A stretch of 64,000 bases of DNA. Source: an uncultured Clostridia bacterium. GTDB taxonomy: Bacteria > Bacillota > Clostridia > Christensenellales > UBA1242. A program made the position numbers and the translations under genes. Each line of letters opens with the position of its first letter. The first letter of the stretch is position 1. The notes beneath the pieces are model-generated. The model ran no database searches and had not been told where the DNA came from. It worked only from the letters and a program-made list of their open reading frames with translations. This document shows, in pieces, positions 25,959 to 38,500 of this stretch. The stretch covers positions 1 to 64,000 of the forward strand of contig CAKNIB010000001.1 in NCBI GenBank assembly GCA_930979925.1, written 5' to 3'.

Positions 25959-26681
25959 ATGGAAAAAATAAGCAATATAATTTCAAAAAAAGTTATTTCT
26001 TTAGAAGAGGGGCAACGCCTTGGCTATATTATAAACGCCATATTTGACGAAGATTTAAAAAGGTTTTTAGGTCTTGTAGTTGTTGATGATGAAAGTGAGC
26101 AATCTTTTGTCGTAGAATATCAAAAGATAAAAAGTTTTAGTGAGGATTGTGTTGTCGTGTCATCCTTGCTTGATTTAAAATTATATATAGAGGAAGAGAC
26201 AAACAGTCCTATTGGCAAACTTGTGTATGATGGCACTGGTTTGCAACTTGGCAGGGTTTGCGATGTTTATCTGCAGGGCAGTGTAGTCCGTAAAATAGTA
26301 ACCGACAAATGCGAGTTTTTGCCTCGTTATATAAGAAAATCGGGTAAAAACTATATAATTTTTGGTACAAAATCAAGAAAAGCTAAGAGTCCAGCTAAGG
26401 AAATATTCGAAAATGCCGATAAAAACCTTCCAAATGTATTTATACAAAATGTTAGTCAAAAGGTAAGTACAAACGTTGAAAATGCAAACAATTTTTCTCA
26501 GACAAAACCATACAGAATTTTTGCCAATCAAAGTTCTATCCTTGGCAGAACCATGCAAAGTGATTTATATGGCTTTAATAATGAAATTATTGCAAAAAAA
26601 TATGATATTATAAATCAAAATATAGTAAATCGCGCAAAACGCCACAATAAATTAAATTTACTTTTATATTACAGCAAATAA
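25959..26681 (+). CDS. PRC-barrel domain protein
   Basis: A 240-residue cytoplasmic protein with two PRC-barrel-like repeats. The first covers about 4-70 (ISLEEGQRLGYIINAIFD) and the second about 75-140 (NSPIGKLVYDGTGLQLGRVCDVYL), and a basic, Asn-rich tail follows. PRC barrels occur in RNA-processing and sporulation-associated proteins of the YlmC/YmxH type. The open frame starts at a TTG at 25914, but the ATG at 25959 gives the normal domain start. No Shine-Dalgarno is seen for either; a -10-like TATCTT ends 5 nt before the ATG. A terminator follows. Confidence 0.7.
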   Translation: MEKISNIISKKVISLEEGQRLGYIINAIFDEDLKRFLGLVVVDDESEQSFVVEYQKIKSFSEDCVVVSSLLDLKLYIEEETNSPIGKLVYDGTGLQLGRVCDVYLQGSVVRKIVTDKCEFLPRYIRKSGKNYIIFGTKSRKAKSPAKEIFENADKNLPNVFIQNVSQKVSTNVENANNFSQTKPYRIFANQSSILGRTMQSDLYGFNNEIIAKKYDIINQNIVNRAKRHNKLNLLLYYSK

Positions 26682-26693
26682 AATTGAGCAGTT

Positions 26694-26724
26694 AAAAAGA
26701 GTATTTTACTGATACTCTTTTTTA
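26694..26724 (+). terminator. Intrinsic terminator after the PRC-barrel gene
   Basis: An 11-bp stem (26694-26704 with 26712-26722), 7-nt loop and T-run separate this gene from the VirB4-like gene. Confidence 0.85.
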
Positions 26725-26773
26725 TTATATATAAATACTTTTACAAAAAATATGTAAAATCTCGTTTAATCGT

Positions 26774-26803
26774 TTGTATTTTTGCTATAAATTGTAGTAA
26801 AAT
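26774..26803 (+). promoter_or_regulatory. Putative promoter of the VirB4-giant lipoprotein operon
   Basis: TTGTAT (26774-26779), an 18-bp spacer and TAAAAT (26798-26803) lie 17 nt before ATG 26821, with GAGG between as ribosome binding site. Confidence 0.6.
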
Positions 26804-26820
26804 AAATTAGCGAGGTTGAC

Positions 26821-29517
26821 ATGGTAAGAATTGTTCCTAGAAGGACTAAAGTAAAACTAGAGTTTATAAGAGGCTTTACAGCACTTGACCTACTTCTTGC
26901 AGTAATTGCAGTGGTAGTGCTTATTGTGCTTGCAGCATCAAACTTTCCAGGACATATTTGGATTGCAATGGTTTGGGCAATCTTTGCTTTATCTATGTTT
27001 TTCAAAATCGCTGATAGTGATAGATTTTATGTAACCATCGCCCACCTTGCTAGATTTTCCATGCAGAAAAAGAAATATGAAAAAAATCCAGCTAAGGGCA
27101 AACCAACCATCAAAAACATCATTCCTTTTGAATCAATTTACCGTGATAGATTTATCTCGTATGGTAGTTATTACGGCGCAGTATTAGAGGTAAAACCAAT
27201 TCTTTTTGACCTCCTCAATGAATACAGCCAAAACAACGTAATTGATGTCGGCTTTGGTAACGCACTGCGTAGACTTGACGATAATCAGGTATGTGAGATT
27301 GTTAAGATAAATAAAGCAATGGTGCTAGATAACTTAGCATACAATGAAAACAAAAAATATGATAATCTTCTTGATATGCTTTATGAGCATCAAATGACAC
27401 AAGAAGAGATTGACGCCAGAGCTCCAATATTCGAGGAAAGGGTAGCCTTCCTTGAAGATAAAAATAGGACAAACAAGATTTATAAGGACTATTTCTACCT
27501 TGTAGTTCTAGGCAGAGACCTTGAAGCACTTGAAAATACAGTAAATGGTATGGCTACTTCTCTTGCAACATCTCTTACTCCAGTTACAACAAACAGACTT
27601 GTTGGTAGCGAACTTGCCATATTCTTAAGAGCCAACTATAATAGAGAGTTTAATGAAAGAGACCTTGAAAGCGTTCCTTTTACCGAATATATCGACTGGG
27701 CAACGCCAAACAAGATTAAGTTCTCTTCTGCAAAATATAATATTGATGGCAATAATTATAGAACATATGCAATTACCGAGTATCCTTTGCAGGTGGGCAA
27801 TGCTTGGGGTGCGTCTTTCTTCCTTCTTGACCGAACAAAGGTAGTCATGAAATTTAAAAAAGCTCCAAAGTTTGACTCAGAGAAGAAGATTGATAAAGCC
27901 ATAATGGATATGGAGACAAAACTATATAAAACAGGTAAAAGTAGTACTCGTATTGAAATCACAACTCACCTTCAAACACTTAGGAACTTACTTGCAGAGC
28001 TTAAAAACAATAACCAACAACTTTACGATGTTAACACTTTTATTACCTGCGAAGATTCGGCAAGAAAGGACGTAAAAGCGGTACTGAAACAGGAAGGCTA
28101 CCGTTACACCGAACTTTTTGCTCGCCAAGTAGACGGCTTTATAAGTACTGGTATATCCATGAGAGATAATATTAAAGAGCTCCAACGTGGCGTTCCAACT
28201 TATACTCTTGCTGGCGTCTTCCCATTTATTTCATCTGAGCTTCAAGACGAGCGAGGCTTCTATATAGGTGACAATGAATATCCTGTATTTATTGACTTCT
28301 TTGTAAGAACTCCACAAAGAGTAAACTCAAATGTCATGATTATTGGTAAGTCAGGCTCTGGTAAGTCTTTCGCAACGAAAACACTTCTTGCCAACTTTGC
28401 TGCTGATAACACCAAGATATTTATTCTTGACCCTGAAAAAGAGTACGAAAAACTTACAAAGTCACTTAAAGGTAAATATATTGATGTTGGTTCATCACTG
28501 CAGGGTATTATAAACCCATTCCACGTAATCCAAGCTCTAGACAATGACGAAGAAGAACAAAAAGAGGGTGATTATAACGATATTGTAGAGAATAAAGAAG
28601 AAAAGCCAGAAGAGAAGAAACAAAACGACTCTTTCAATCAACACCTTCAATTCCTTGAGCAATTCTTTAGAACAATTTTGGAAGGTATTTCTTCAGACGC
28701 GTTTGAGATTATCAACTCACTTGTCCTTGACCTATACAAAAAGTTTAATATTGATGAAAATACCGACTTAAAATCACTTAAACCAACAGATTATCCTACA
28801 TTTGACGACCTTTATGCATTATTGCAGGAAAGACTTGCCCAGGCTAAAGAGGACTTTTTACTTAATAACCTTCGTGTAGCCGAGGCGTATATTAGAAAGT
28901 TCTCTAAAGGTGGACGTAACTCTAACCTTTGGAACGGTCCTACATCAATTGAGACCAACGAAAACTTTGTTTGCTTTAACTTCCAATCATTGATTGCAGG
29001 TAACAACGAAATGCTTACCAACGCTCAAATGCTTTTGGTATTTAAATATGTTGAAAACGAAATTATTAATAATAAGGACTATAATAAACTCCACAATACT
29101 AATAGAAAGATTATTATCGTAGTCGATGAGGCGCACATTTTCATTAACCCTAAGTATCCTATCGCCTTAAACTTCATGACCTCAATGGCAAAACGTATTA
29201 GAAAGTATGGCGGAATGCAGATAGTCATCACTCAGAACATCAACGACTTCGTAGGTTCTGAGGAAATTAAACGACAATCAACAGCGGTTATTAACGCCTG
29301 CCAGTACTCACTTATTTTCTCTCTTTCTCCAAGTGACGTTAACGACCTTATTGAGCTTTACAAAAACTCTGGTGGTATCAACAAAGAGGAGAGAAATAGA
29401 ATTGTTTCAGCTCAAATTGGACAGGCATTCGTTATCACTGCTCCAACAGCAAGAACTATGGTTAATATCCATCCACTAGACTATGTACAGTCTATCTTTA
29501 AAGATAAGAACGAATAA
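26821..29517 (+). CDS. VirB3/VirB4-like (TraE-type) secretion ATPase
   Basis: An 898-residue AAA+ ATPase of the type IV secretion VirB4/TraE family. Two N-terminal membrane helices (about 20-40 and 45-61) resemble a fused VirB3/PrgI-like anchor, followed by a VirB4 N-terminal domain (about 90-480). Then come Walker A GKSGSGKS (509-516) and Walker B IIIVVDEAH with D769 and E770, and a C-terminal VITQNINDF segment typical of the family. An acidic low-complexity insert lies at about 570-607. VirB4 proteins power substrate transfer or pilus assembly at the membrane. No relaxase, coupling ATPase, VirB6 or lytic transglycosylase is adjacent, and base composition matches the neighbours, so this does not look like a recent conjugative element. 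The next gene, a giant lipoprotein, starts 21 nt later in the same direction. Confidence 0.85.
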   Translation: MVRIVPRRTKVKLEFIRGFTALDLLLAVIAVVVLIVLAASNFPGHIWIAMVWAIFALSMFFKIADSDRFYVTIAHLARFSMQKKKYEKNPAKGKPTIKNIIPFESIYRDRFISYGSYYGAVLEVKPILFDLLNEYSQNNVIDVGFGNALRRLDDNQVCEIVKINKAMVLDNLAYNENKKYDNLLDMLYEHQMTQEEIDARAPIFEERVAFLEDKNRTNKIYKDYFYLVVLGRDLEALENTVNGMATSLATSLTPVTTNRLVGSELAIFLRANYNREFNERDLESVPFTEYIDWATPNKIKFSSAKYNIDGNNYRTYAITEYPLQVGNAWGASFFLLDRTKVVMKFKKAPKFDSEKKIDKAIMDMETKLYKTGKSSTRIEITTHLQTLRNLLAELKNNNQQLYDVNTFITCEDSARKDVKAVLKQEGYRYTELFARQVDGFISTGISMRDNIKELQRGVPTYTLAGVFPFISSELQDERGFYIGDNEYPVFIDFFVRTPQRVNSNVMIIGKSGSGKSFATKTLLANFAADNTKIFILDPEKEYEKLTKSLKGKYIDVGSSLQGIINPFHVIQALDNDEEEQKEGDYNDIVENKEEKPEEKKQNDSFNQHLQFLEQFFRTILEGISSDAFEIINSLVLDLYKKFNIDENTDLKSLKPTDYPTFDDLYALLQERLAQAKEDFLLNNLRVAEAYIRKFSKGGRNSNLWNGPTSIETNENFVCFNFQSLIAGNNEMLTNAQMLLVFKYVENEIINNKDYNKLHNTNRKIIIVVDEAHIFINPKYPIALNFMTSMAKRIRKYGGMQIVITQNINDFVGSEEIKRQSTAVINACQYSLIFSLSPSDVNDLIELYKNSGGINKEERNRIVSAQIGQAFVITAPTARTMVNIHPLDYVQSIFKDKNE

Positions 29518-29538
29518 AATTTGTTTAAGGAAGTGAGT

Positions 29539-32500
29539 ATGACATCATCTAAAAAATTAAGTATGCTAATATTTAGTTTGCTACTTGTCATAGCAAGCTT
29601 CCTTTTTGTTGCTTGTGGTACTAAAGATTATAGAAATGTAACTTTAACCGCCTCGCAAGAAGAGATATCACTCTTTGCTAGTGAGGATAATACTCAAAAT
29701 GTAACTTTTACAATCAACAATCCAGTAAGCGGTATGGATAGTACTCTTAGCTATAACCTATCCAACCCAAGTATCTGCCAAGTTAGCGTGGTAAGTACAC
29801 AAAATTACTCAACCACATATGCAATATCGGGCATTCGTGGTGGCGTCTCTGACTTTACCGTCAGGACAAATGAAGGCAATATCAGCCATACCATACAGAT
29901 ACGCGTTAGAGAATACACAAGCCAGCTAACGCCAGGCGATAACTCTCTTTACGTGTCATACTCAAGAGAATTTTATCCTACCTCTGCCGATTTTACCTTT
30001 ACTGATACTGCCACCGAGCGCGCCCTTGAGTTTTACTTCTACGGCAAGGTAAATGGTTCTACCAATATAACTGTAGACGACGTGACACAGGACAATAGAC
30101 TTGTTAACGCCTTTATAGGCGTAAGGCTTGTTACTGTAGAAGGCCAAGATTACCTAATATTTATAGATGAAAGCGGTCTTTATTATACGCTCGGACAGCC
30201 GTTGCAGAACTCAAATAATACCTTTTATAATTTTATCCCTGTAGAAATTGAGGGAGAGGAGTACATATTCGACACAACGTCAGCAACCTCAGTGCAAGCA
30301 GGAGACAAGTTCTCATTTTTGACAATAAACCGCTTAAATAATGATGAGTATCTTTCTTGTCAACGCGACTTTTACGTGCTACTTGACATCAACTCAGAAA
30401 GTATCTCTCATGAATATGGTTTTAGAATTGATGGACTTGACTATGAAATGGGCTCTGATTATCTATATAAAATAGATGAAATTGCAAACGGCGAAATTAC
30501 TTTAATACCAAGCTATCAAACTTCAATAACTGATGGTATATTTATAGGTAGAACGGTTGACTTTATAACCGCATACCTCGCAGTATCCATTGACTCAGAA
30601 AACGATTTACTACAAGTAAAAGCGTCAACAGATGATAATAATGTAATAAATAGTAAAAAATTAGGCTCTCTTAGACGAAATGGACAGACTATCCATTACT
30701 ATCAAATTGATTGCGCAACAGGCGTTGCAAACTCAACGAACTTTAACCTTAATTTTTACTATGAGGGTTTTGAAGATAGCGATGATAGTAATGTAAACTA
30801 TACCTATACAATACCAGTAAATATAAGAATAATTCCAACACGACTATATGTAAATAATATTGATATTGCCTCATCTGAGCGGGTGTACACTTTCTATGAT
30901 AGCTATGAAGGCAATTCGGGTTGGCAGGAATTTTTCTTTACCATCAACCCAGAAGGCGCAGAATATGACAATATTACCATTGACCTAAGAAACTCCGACC
31001 TTCAACTTAGATATAACAATGTTACATACTTAAATCAGCTTGTCACTATAGATGATATATCTGTGCCAATTTATCTTAAAGGTGCGGACAACGCTAGCCT
31101 TGCCTCAGATTTAACTTTACCTATAACATTAAATTTTAATGTTTTGCAGGCAGGTAGCATGCAGGTAGAACTCAAATATGAAATAGTAAGAGGGGCTACC
31201 GTTTTTGAGTATCAAACAGAAGAGTTTGCTACCAATATATACCTTGATAGCTTAAATCAAGAGCCAGTAGAATTTTTAGACCTCTATGCAAATGCTCAAT
31301 TTTCAAATATTACAGTAACAAACCTATCAGGACAGAATGTTGCTAGATTCCTCTTTGACCCAAGCCAGCCTTACATTTTGCAGGGCGGAAATTATATCTT
31401 AAATATCTCCTTGCAACCATTAATGCAAGGCACCGGAACTTATTCCATCATGCTTGATAATGGCAAACAACAGACAATGACAATCACTGTTAACGAGGGG
31501 CTATCTAGCCTTGGCATAACTACCACAAATGAGCAAAATTCTGTTGCCTATAGAGAGGATATATCTGAAAATAATAGAGATTCGTCGCTTTTATACATCT
31601 ATAATAGGGCAGGCGTTGATACTTACTTTGATGTAGAAGTAGTAGCAAACGGCAATCGCAATTCGAGTGCTATAAATAATATACAGTTTAACTTTACCTC
31701 ACAGCTTCTTCAACTAGGTGAAGCAACAAACAACAATAAAAACTTTAATGTATACACGGTAGCAAACGGCTCAAGCGTGCTAGAGCTAGAGGTGAGTGGC
31801 TATGCAATCAATAATTTTACAAGAGAGCCAATTACTCTTAGCTATTTCTTAGACATAGTAGCTTTTGACTATATCGGCAATTTAAATGTTTTCAAAGCTG
31901 CTGATGGTAATGGCGAATATATCGACCCAAGTTCAAGCAATGTAAACATACAAAATTATGGCGTAAATGCCGCATATGCTGATGTGTACTCATATACAAG
32001 TCAAATTTCAAGAAGAACAGCTAGCTTTAATGTCACAGTAAACAATACTGATGCCTATCTTTTTGCAAACCCTGTAAACTTGAATATGCCAACAAGATTT
32101 GCTTATTCTGAGAGCAACTTTAATGAAAACTTTATTTACTGGGAAACTGACTCCATTTCAGGCATAACAAAAGATGGTCAGCCGGTAGATATAATGTACT
32201 ATGACCCAGCATCACAAAATAATATTTATGTTATAGTGGGCTTTGGAACTTTTGATACCTCTACCATGACCTTTACGGCACTTGAAGAGACGCCAGCAAG
32301 CTCACGTAGTTTTAAACTTATAGCACATGTCAGACAATATGGAAGGATATACTCATATACCATCAATATAAGAATATCAACCTATGAAGAGGTAAGCGGT
32401 ATAGAGCTTCAAGAGGCTGTCTCGAGAATAGAATTCTCAGCTCTTGAAAGAGAGCATAGTCTTATTGCATACGCAAGAAATTCGACAGCCACAAATGGCG

Positions 32501-35500
32501 AAATAGTTGCTCTTTTTAGAGGCGGAAGTATTACTGCCAATGGTCAAACCTATCAAATGCTTGACGAGGACTCCATTACTTATATAGAAAGTGAGGGCAG
32601 ATACCAAATAATTCTTACAGTTAACGAAGATTTTGTCACTCACGCAGAAAATTATCAAGGTGATATGTCAGGAACGCTAATTCTTGCCGCTCGTGACTGG
32701 CTCAACGACAACAATACAATAAGAAGTGGCTATGAAAACTTGGTTCGTGAAATTCCAGTAGCCTATGCAAATGGTACCGAGCTCAATAGATTTACTCTAG
32801 ATAGTGCTGATGACCTTTTAAATATGGATTTAACAGCGCACTATAGAGTGTCTTCAACAATAAACCTTTCCTCAATAAGCGGACAGCTTCCTTTAGGAGA
32901 GCTTCGCGGGTCTATTGTAGGTGCTAGCGAGTATGCAGGGCTTACAGGCTTAAATATCACAACTGGCAGAAGCGAAGACAATGTAACCTATTACGGACTG
33001 TTTACTAAGATTGCAGTTGGCGCTTACATCGAATATATATCACTTTCTGGTGAGTTTAATATAGGATCCTCAAGTAGCGAGACAACTTTCGCACCAGTAA
33101 ATAGTAGAATATGTTTGCTTGCTGGCGAAAATAACGGCGACCTAATCAATATTGGCGTAACAATATCGCAGTCGCAGATTAATATGCGTAGCGGTTACTT
33201 TGGAGGAGTGGTTGGTATCAACAATGGTACCATTCTCCAAGACTATACACTCTTTGAAGATGGCAATACTAGAAGCCTAACCGCTCTTCAACTTAAAAAT
33301 GAAGATGGCTCTTACAATATCGTAGGTGCAGGTAGATATAGCTACGCCGGTCTCAATCCAAAGATTTTGTCATACATGACTGGCAACGTTTCAGTAAACT
33401 ATATCGCTGACCAACTTGACGGAAGAAATCAAACCTCAACCTTAGTGGGCGGGGCAGTAGGACTCAATAACGGTAACATACAAAAAATTGACTCAAAAGC
33501 ATTACAATTTGCAGGCTATACAAACTATATGGCTTATGCTTTATTGCAGGCAAATCCTGTTAGCTTTAATAGTACAAACTATACACTGACCAATGTTTCC
33601 TATGTTGGTGGACTTGCCGGACAAAGTGGGGCTGACAGCGCTATCTTTAGCGGTTATAACTTATATCAAAATTCTACAGTAACCTTTACAGCTTATCTAT
33701 ATTACGAAGGAGATAACGAACAACCAAGCAATAATGATTACACTGCAGGACAAGGTATAATTGTTGGCGGAACTATAAGTGGATATGATTATATAGGCGG
33801 TGTGGTAGGTTACATAGAAACAATAGGCAGCTCTGGCATGTCACTTAGCGATTTTGCAGGTATAACCTCACGTACAAATGTAAGAGGACAGCTTGCCAAC
33901 ATCACAACTCCAATTACAGCAAGAGTTACAGCTATTGCAAATATTGATAATGTATCACAGCTTTATACAGCTTTTGCCATCCAGGCAGTAGATAACGGAG
34001 CAAGCGGTATCAACGCTTCGATGATAGTCCTTCATAATACAAGCAATGTTGGCGCATACTATAGCGATGTTGCGAGCTTTATTGCAAACACAAACAAACT
34101 TGCCTTTGGCATTTCAGCAGGCAACTCTGTTGATATCATGTATGGCGTTAAGGGTGAAAACCCGGGCAATAAAAACTATTGCAATGTTTATACCTATGCC
34201 GTTTCACGTAGAGAGATAATTATTGAAAGCGGTGAGGATGCCGACAATATTATAAATAGTATTAACAATACTACCTATTATGGTGACTTTATAATTGTAG
34301 GAAACAATGGAAACACTCTTTTAGGTCAATCATTCTTCACTTCTGGCGGTAGTCAGCTACTGTCACTTGAAGAAAATTACTCAAATAGACTAACCTCATC
34401 AAATACAGCTATTAGCAATAGAGAAATTTATTATATGTTCTACTTTAGAGTAGCACAAGATAGCGAAACTTCATCACAAGATAGTCAAACACTGCTTGAC
34501 CAATATCTAAATTATGTAAATTTCAATAGCGTTCTCTATCCATTTACAACTAATGGAGAAATGACATTTACCTCTAACAATAGAGACATCTTGACAATTG
34601 ACCAAAATGGAAGAATTAATGTCAAGGGGACAGGTCTTGCTCATATTTCAGCTTCAAGCATACTAAACTCAAATAATGCACTAGAGTTTTATATCTATGT
34701 AGTAAAGTATTTTAACCCAGACCAGCCAAGCTTCACAGAAAGCGAGGACGATGATAAGACATCAATCATCTATCCAGACACCAGTGCAGGTTCAGATGCT
34801 ATTGATAACACTATTATAAACCTCAGAGGAAGAAACACTGCAACTTTATACGTGAGACCATATTATTCTCTTGAAATTGACTTAATCTCAACAGGTGACG
34901 AAAATCTGACTCTATCATCAAACGCAGCAGGCGAGGCATCAATCGGTGGAGTTTATTTCAATCTTGCCACATGTACTCAAGTTACGGCTCAGATAACCAA
35001 AATAGAAAGATTGACCGAAGATGGCACATATGTTGACGCGACAGAAGAGCTTTCGGCTACTGTTACCGGTCAGGTGATAGATATCGCTCGAAATGATTTG
35101 ACACAGGAGGCTGATTATAGACTTGAAATCACTCCAGTAGTTAGCTTAAGCGTGCAAGAGACGGGTGAGGAGCCAGTTGTTTACACCTCAAGTGTTAACA
35201 AAACTCTTGATAATGTTGTTGTAAATTATCGCAAAGGTGCATCAAGTATAAATAATGTTAGATATAACGAGGTACCACTTCTATCAAGCCGTGAGATTGA
35301 CGATACTATCATTATCAATTCCACAGCAGTCGAGAATATTCCTTATTATTATATAGTTGACTTCAACCATAAAAACATCCAAGGAAGCGAGGACTTAGCT
35401 CGTGAGTTTTCTTTCAAGTATGACTTAGACAGTGCTTTATCATACGGCTCAGAGTTCCTCTTTAATGTTAGCTTTACACCACACGAAGGTAACGCTGACA

Positions 35501-38500
35501 ATCTAACTAATCAAAGATTTGATTTAAAGATAACGGTTAATAAAAACTCTCAGGCATATAAGAATAGATATGTTGAAAATATATATGGTCAATACGTAAT
35601 ATATATTTTAGCAGAATCTGATAGGTCTGTTTATACTTACATAACAATCAACTTTGACCAGACTAATATCTCTTCAGTGGTTGTTGACAATTATACAAAC
35701 TTAAACGAGTCAATCGGCTCTACTGGACTTTCGTCAACTTCAGAGTATGCATATCCTGGTACAACCGGTCTTCTTGCAATTACTGTAAACCCAGAAGATA
35801 GCGATTTTGACTATATTTTAATTGAAAATGACCAGCAAAATAGCACTCAAGGCTACTCAAATGCAACATTCGGACTTCTTTCAAGAAGACTTAACTCCTC
35901 AGGCGGTGATAGCATATTTGACGACAGCATTATAACTGGTTCAAATATCCCAACAGGTCTTAGACTCAACTTAAATGATATCATCAACGCTTATAATGCT
36001 ACAGATGAAGCGGGTGACAACTTATACTATGCGTATAACGGTGTTATCTATATAAAATATGATATGTCATCAGAAAATGTAGTGGATGGAAGCACGTCTA
36101 ACATAATCATTACCTTTGTTAAAGACGGAGGCTCTTTCCAAGTTGTAAAACCTCTTACTATCAAACTACAAAATTATGTATCAGTAGAGCTTGACGGCAA
36201 AACTCCGACTTCTACAAACACAGGCGGTTATTATGCTACATACAATGTCGCAAGAGGTTTAAGATACAGATTAAACATCAACTCTTACGGCTATGATGCA
36301 AGCTCAATTTCAGCTCCAACTATAGTAAATAGTGAGAGTAGTAACAATAGCCTAGCCACTATCGTTGAAGAAAACGGAGAGTATTATCTGGAGATAACAT
36401 CTTCGGCAATAAACTATGGTACTAACTCTTTTGATATTTCAATAACTGCGACTCAAACGGAAGGTGAGGTTGTTAGACTTTCGTCTAGCACAACACGAGT
36501 AACCGTACAAGAATATGTAGTAAATTACAATGACGAGTTTGATGGCAATAGCGATATAATCACTGGCATGGGTAATGGTATAATCAATGTACAGGTAGGC
36601 ACTCAAATTACACTAGATGTAAACCTCTATGATTATATTGAGTATAATGATAGCAATGTTGAAGTTGTAAATAGAGTTGAAAGCTTTATGACAAACCTTG
36701 CAAATCTTGGCAGGTTTACAACTTATACCAATCTTATAACCGATTATCAGCCTGACTACTCAACGGCAGATGATGAGGGCGTGCAATATTATCTAGGTTA
36801 TGAAAACGGAGCAATCCAAAATGCAAACTACTACTTTAACTCTAATGGACTTAACGTAACACCAGTTAGAACGCATGTGCCAGATGATAGGTTCTACTAT
36901 TTCACATATGAGACTGCATTCAGATATAACAGCTCAAGCGGGACATATGATGTCCTATCAGCTGACTCGCTTATTGGTCAGAAAATAAGCACTGAGTTTG
37001 TATTTAATGTTTACTCGTCAAGTAGCGAAGAAAGTCCACTACCAATCTATGATTACAACGACTTCTTAGACATGCAAGCAGGCGGTTACTATATTTTGCT
37101 TAACGACATAACATTACCAAACCGTGCAGATGAGGCAAATGGTATTGAAGCTTACACTCCACGTAGTGCTACTTTCAAATCACTTGACGGTAATGGTCAT
37201 ACTGTAAACTTTGCAGGCACTTATGACATGGGAAGCTTGACAAATATTGGTCTCTTTACCAGCTTGCCTGAGGGTTCAATCATAAGAAACTTAAACATTA
37301 ACTTCACATCGGCAACCGATGGCTCTGATACAAACCTTACCGAAAATGATGACTATGGCTGGTTCGGGCTTCGCACTGTAAAATTTGTCACAACGGCTAG
37401 CTCATTTAACTTCGGCTCTATCGTTGTAGACAACCAAGGTATAATAACAAATTGCCATGTTACAACTGATACAGTAAATGGTAGCGAGTATTATGTAGTT
37501 GTACAAGCAGATAACGCGCTCTCAGGTAGTAGCTATATGGGAGGTCTAGTCGCACTAAACTCAGGCTATATCACAAATTGCTCTGTTTTTGTAAACATGA
37601 AAACTCCATATAATATGGCGGGCGTTGTTGCTCAAAACTCAAATAAGGTGGCTTCAACCTACTTTAAGGGCGGTAAACTTATCAATAACTCGCAACTTGA
37701 TCAACATATAGCAGGTTTTGTTATTTCTAACACGCAGTCAGGTCAAATAATAACAAGCTACGTTGCAGGTGAGGCATCAAATACATCAATATATAGTAAG
37801 GATAGCGAAAGCTACATCATGTCAACTATAGCAGCAGCCGGCTTTGCATATCAAAATGCAGGTACTATCAGCGACTGTTATACAGACATTCTACTTTCTC
37901 GTACCACAGCCGACATGGCAGGCTTTGCTTACTATAATGGTGGTAACATTAAAAACTCCTTCTCACTTTCAGTACTCAGAAACAATGTTACAGCATCTTC
38001 AGGCTTTGCAAGATATAACACATACGAAAACTCTACAGGTAGCTTTGAAAACTGTTATTACTTCTACAATATGGGAGCAGGTCAAACGGAGGACGGCTTC
38101 TTACCAGGCGAGGGCAATATTAATACCTCAGTTGTGCCAATTAACTATAACGGTATCCAAAGATTAAACGCAGGTGACTTTGCAAACCTTGACGAGTACT
38201 TCTCAAATTATTCTTATCAGACTAATATGAGCACAAACGGCGTATGGTTCTACAGTACTGGCAATACCTCTCAAACCTTTGTTGATTATATTCCAACCAC
38301 TGAAAAGGTAGAGATATCAAATGACGAGGCAGCGGCAAGCGGAAACGTTCAAACAAATACTGTATATAGAACGGAGATAAAGACATTTGGTCTAAATAGG
38401 CTAGAACTTGTTGCTCCAAATGTTGCCAGCCTTTCAATACTAAACTTTAGCTACTCGGAGATAGACGACGCGACAGGCGAAATTGTATATCATTATGAAG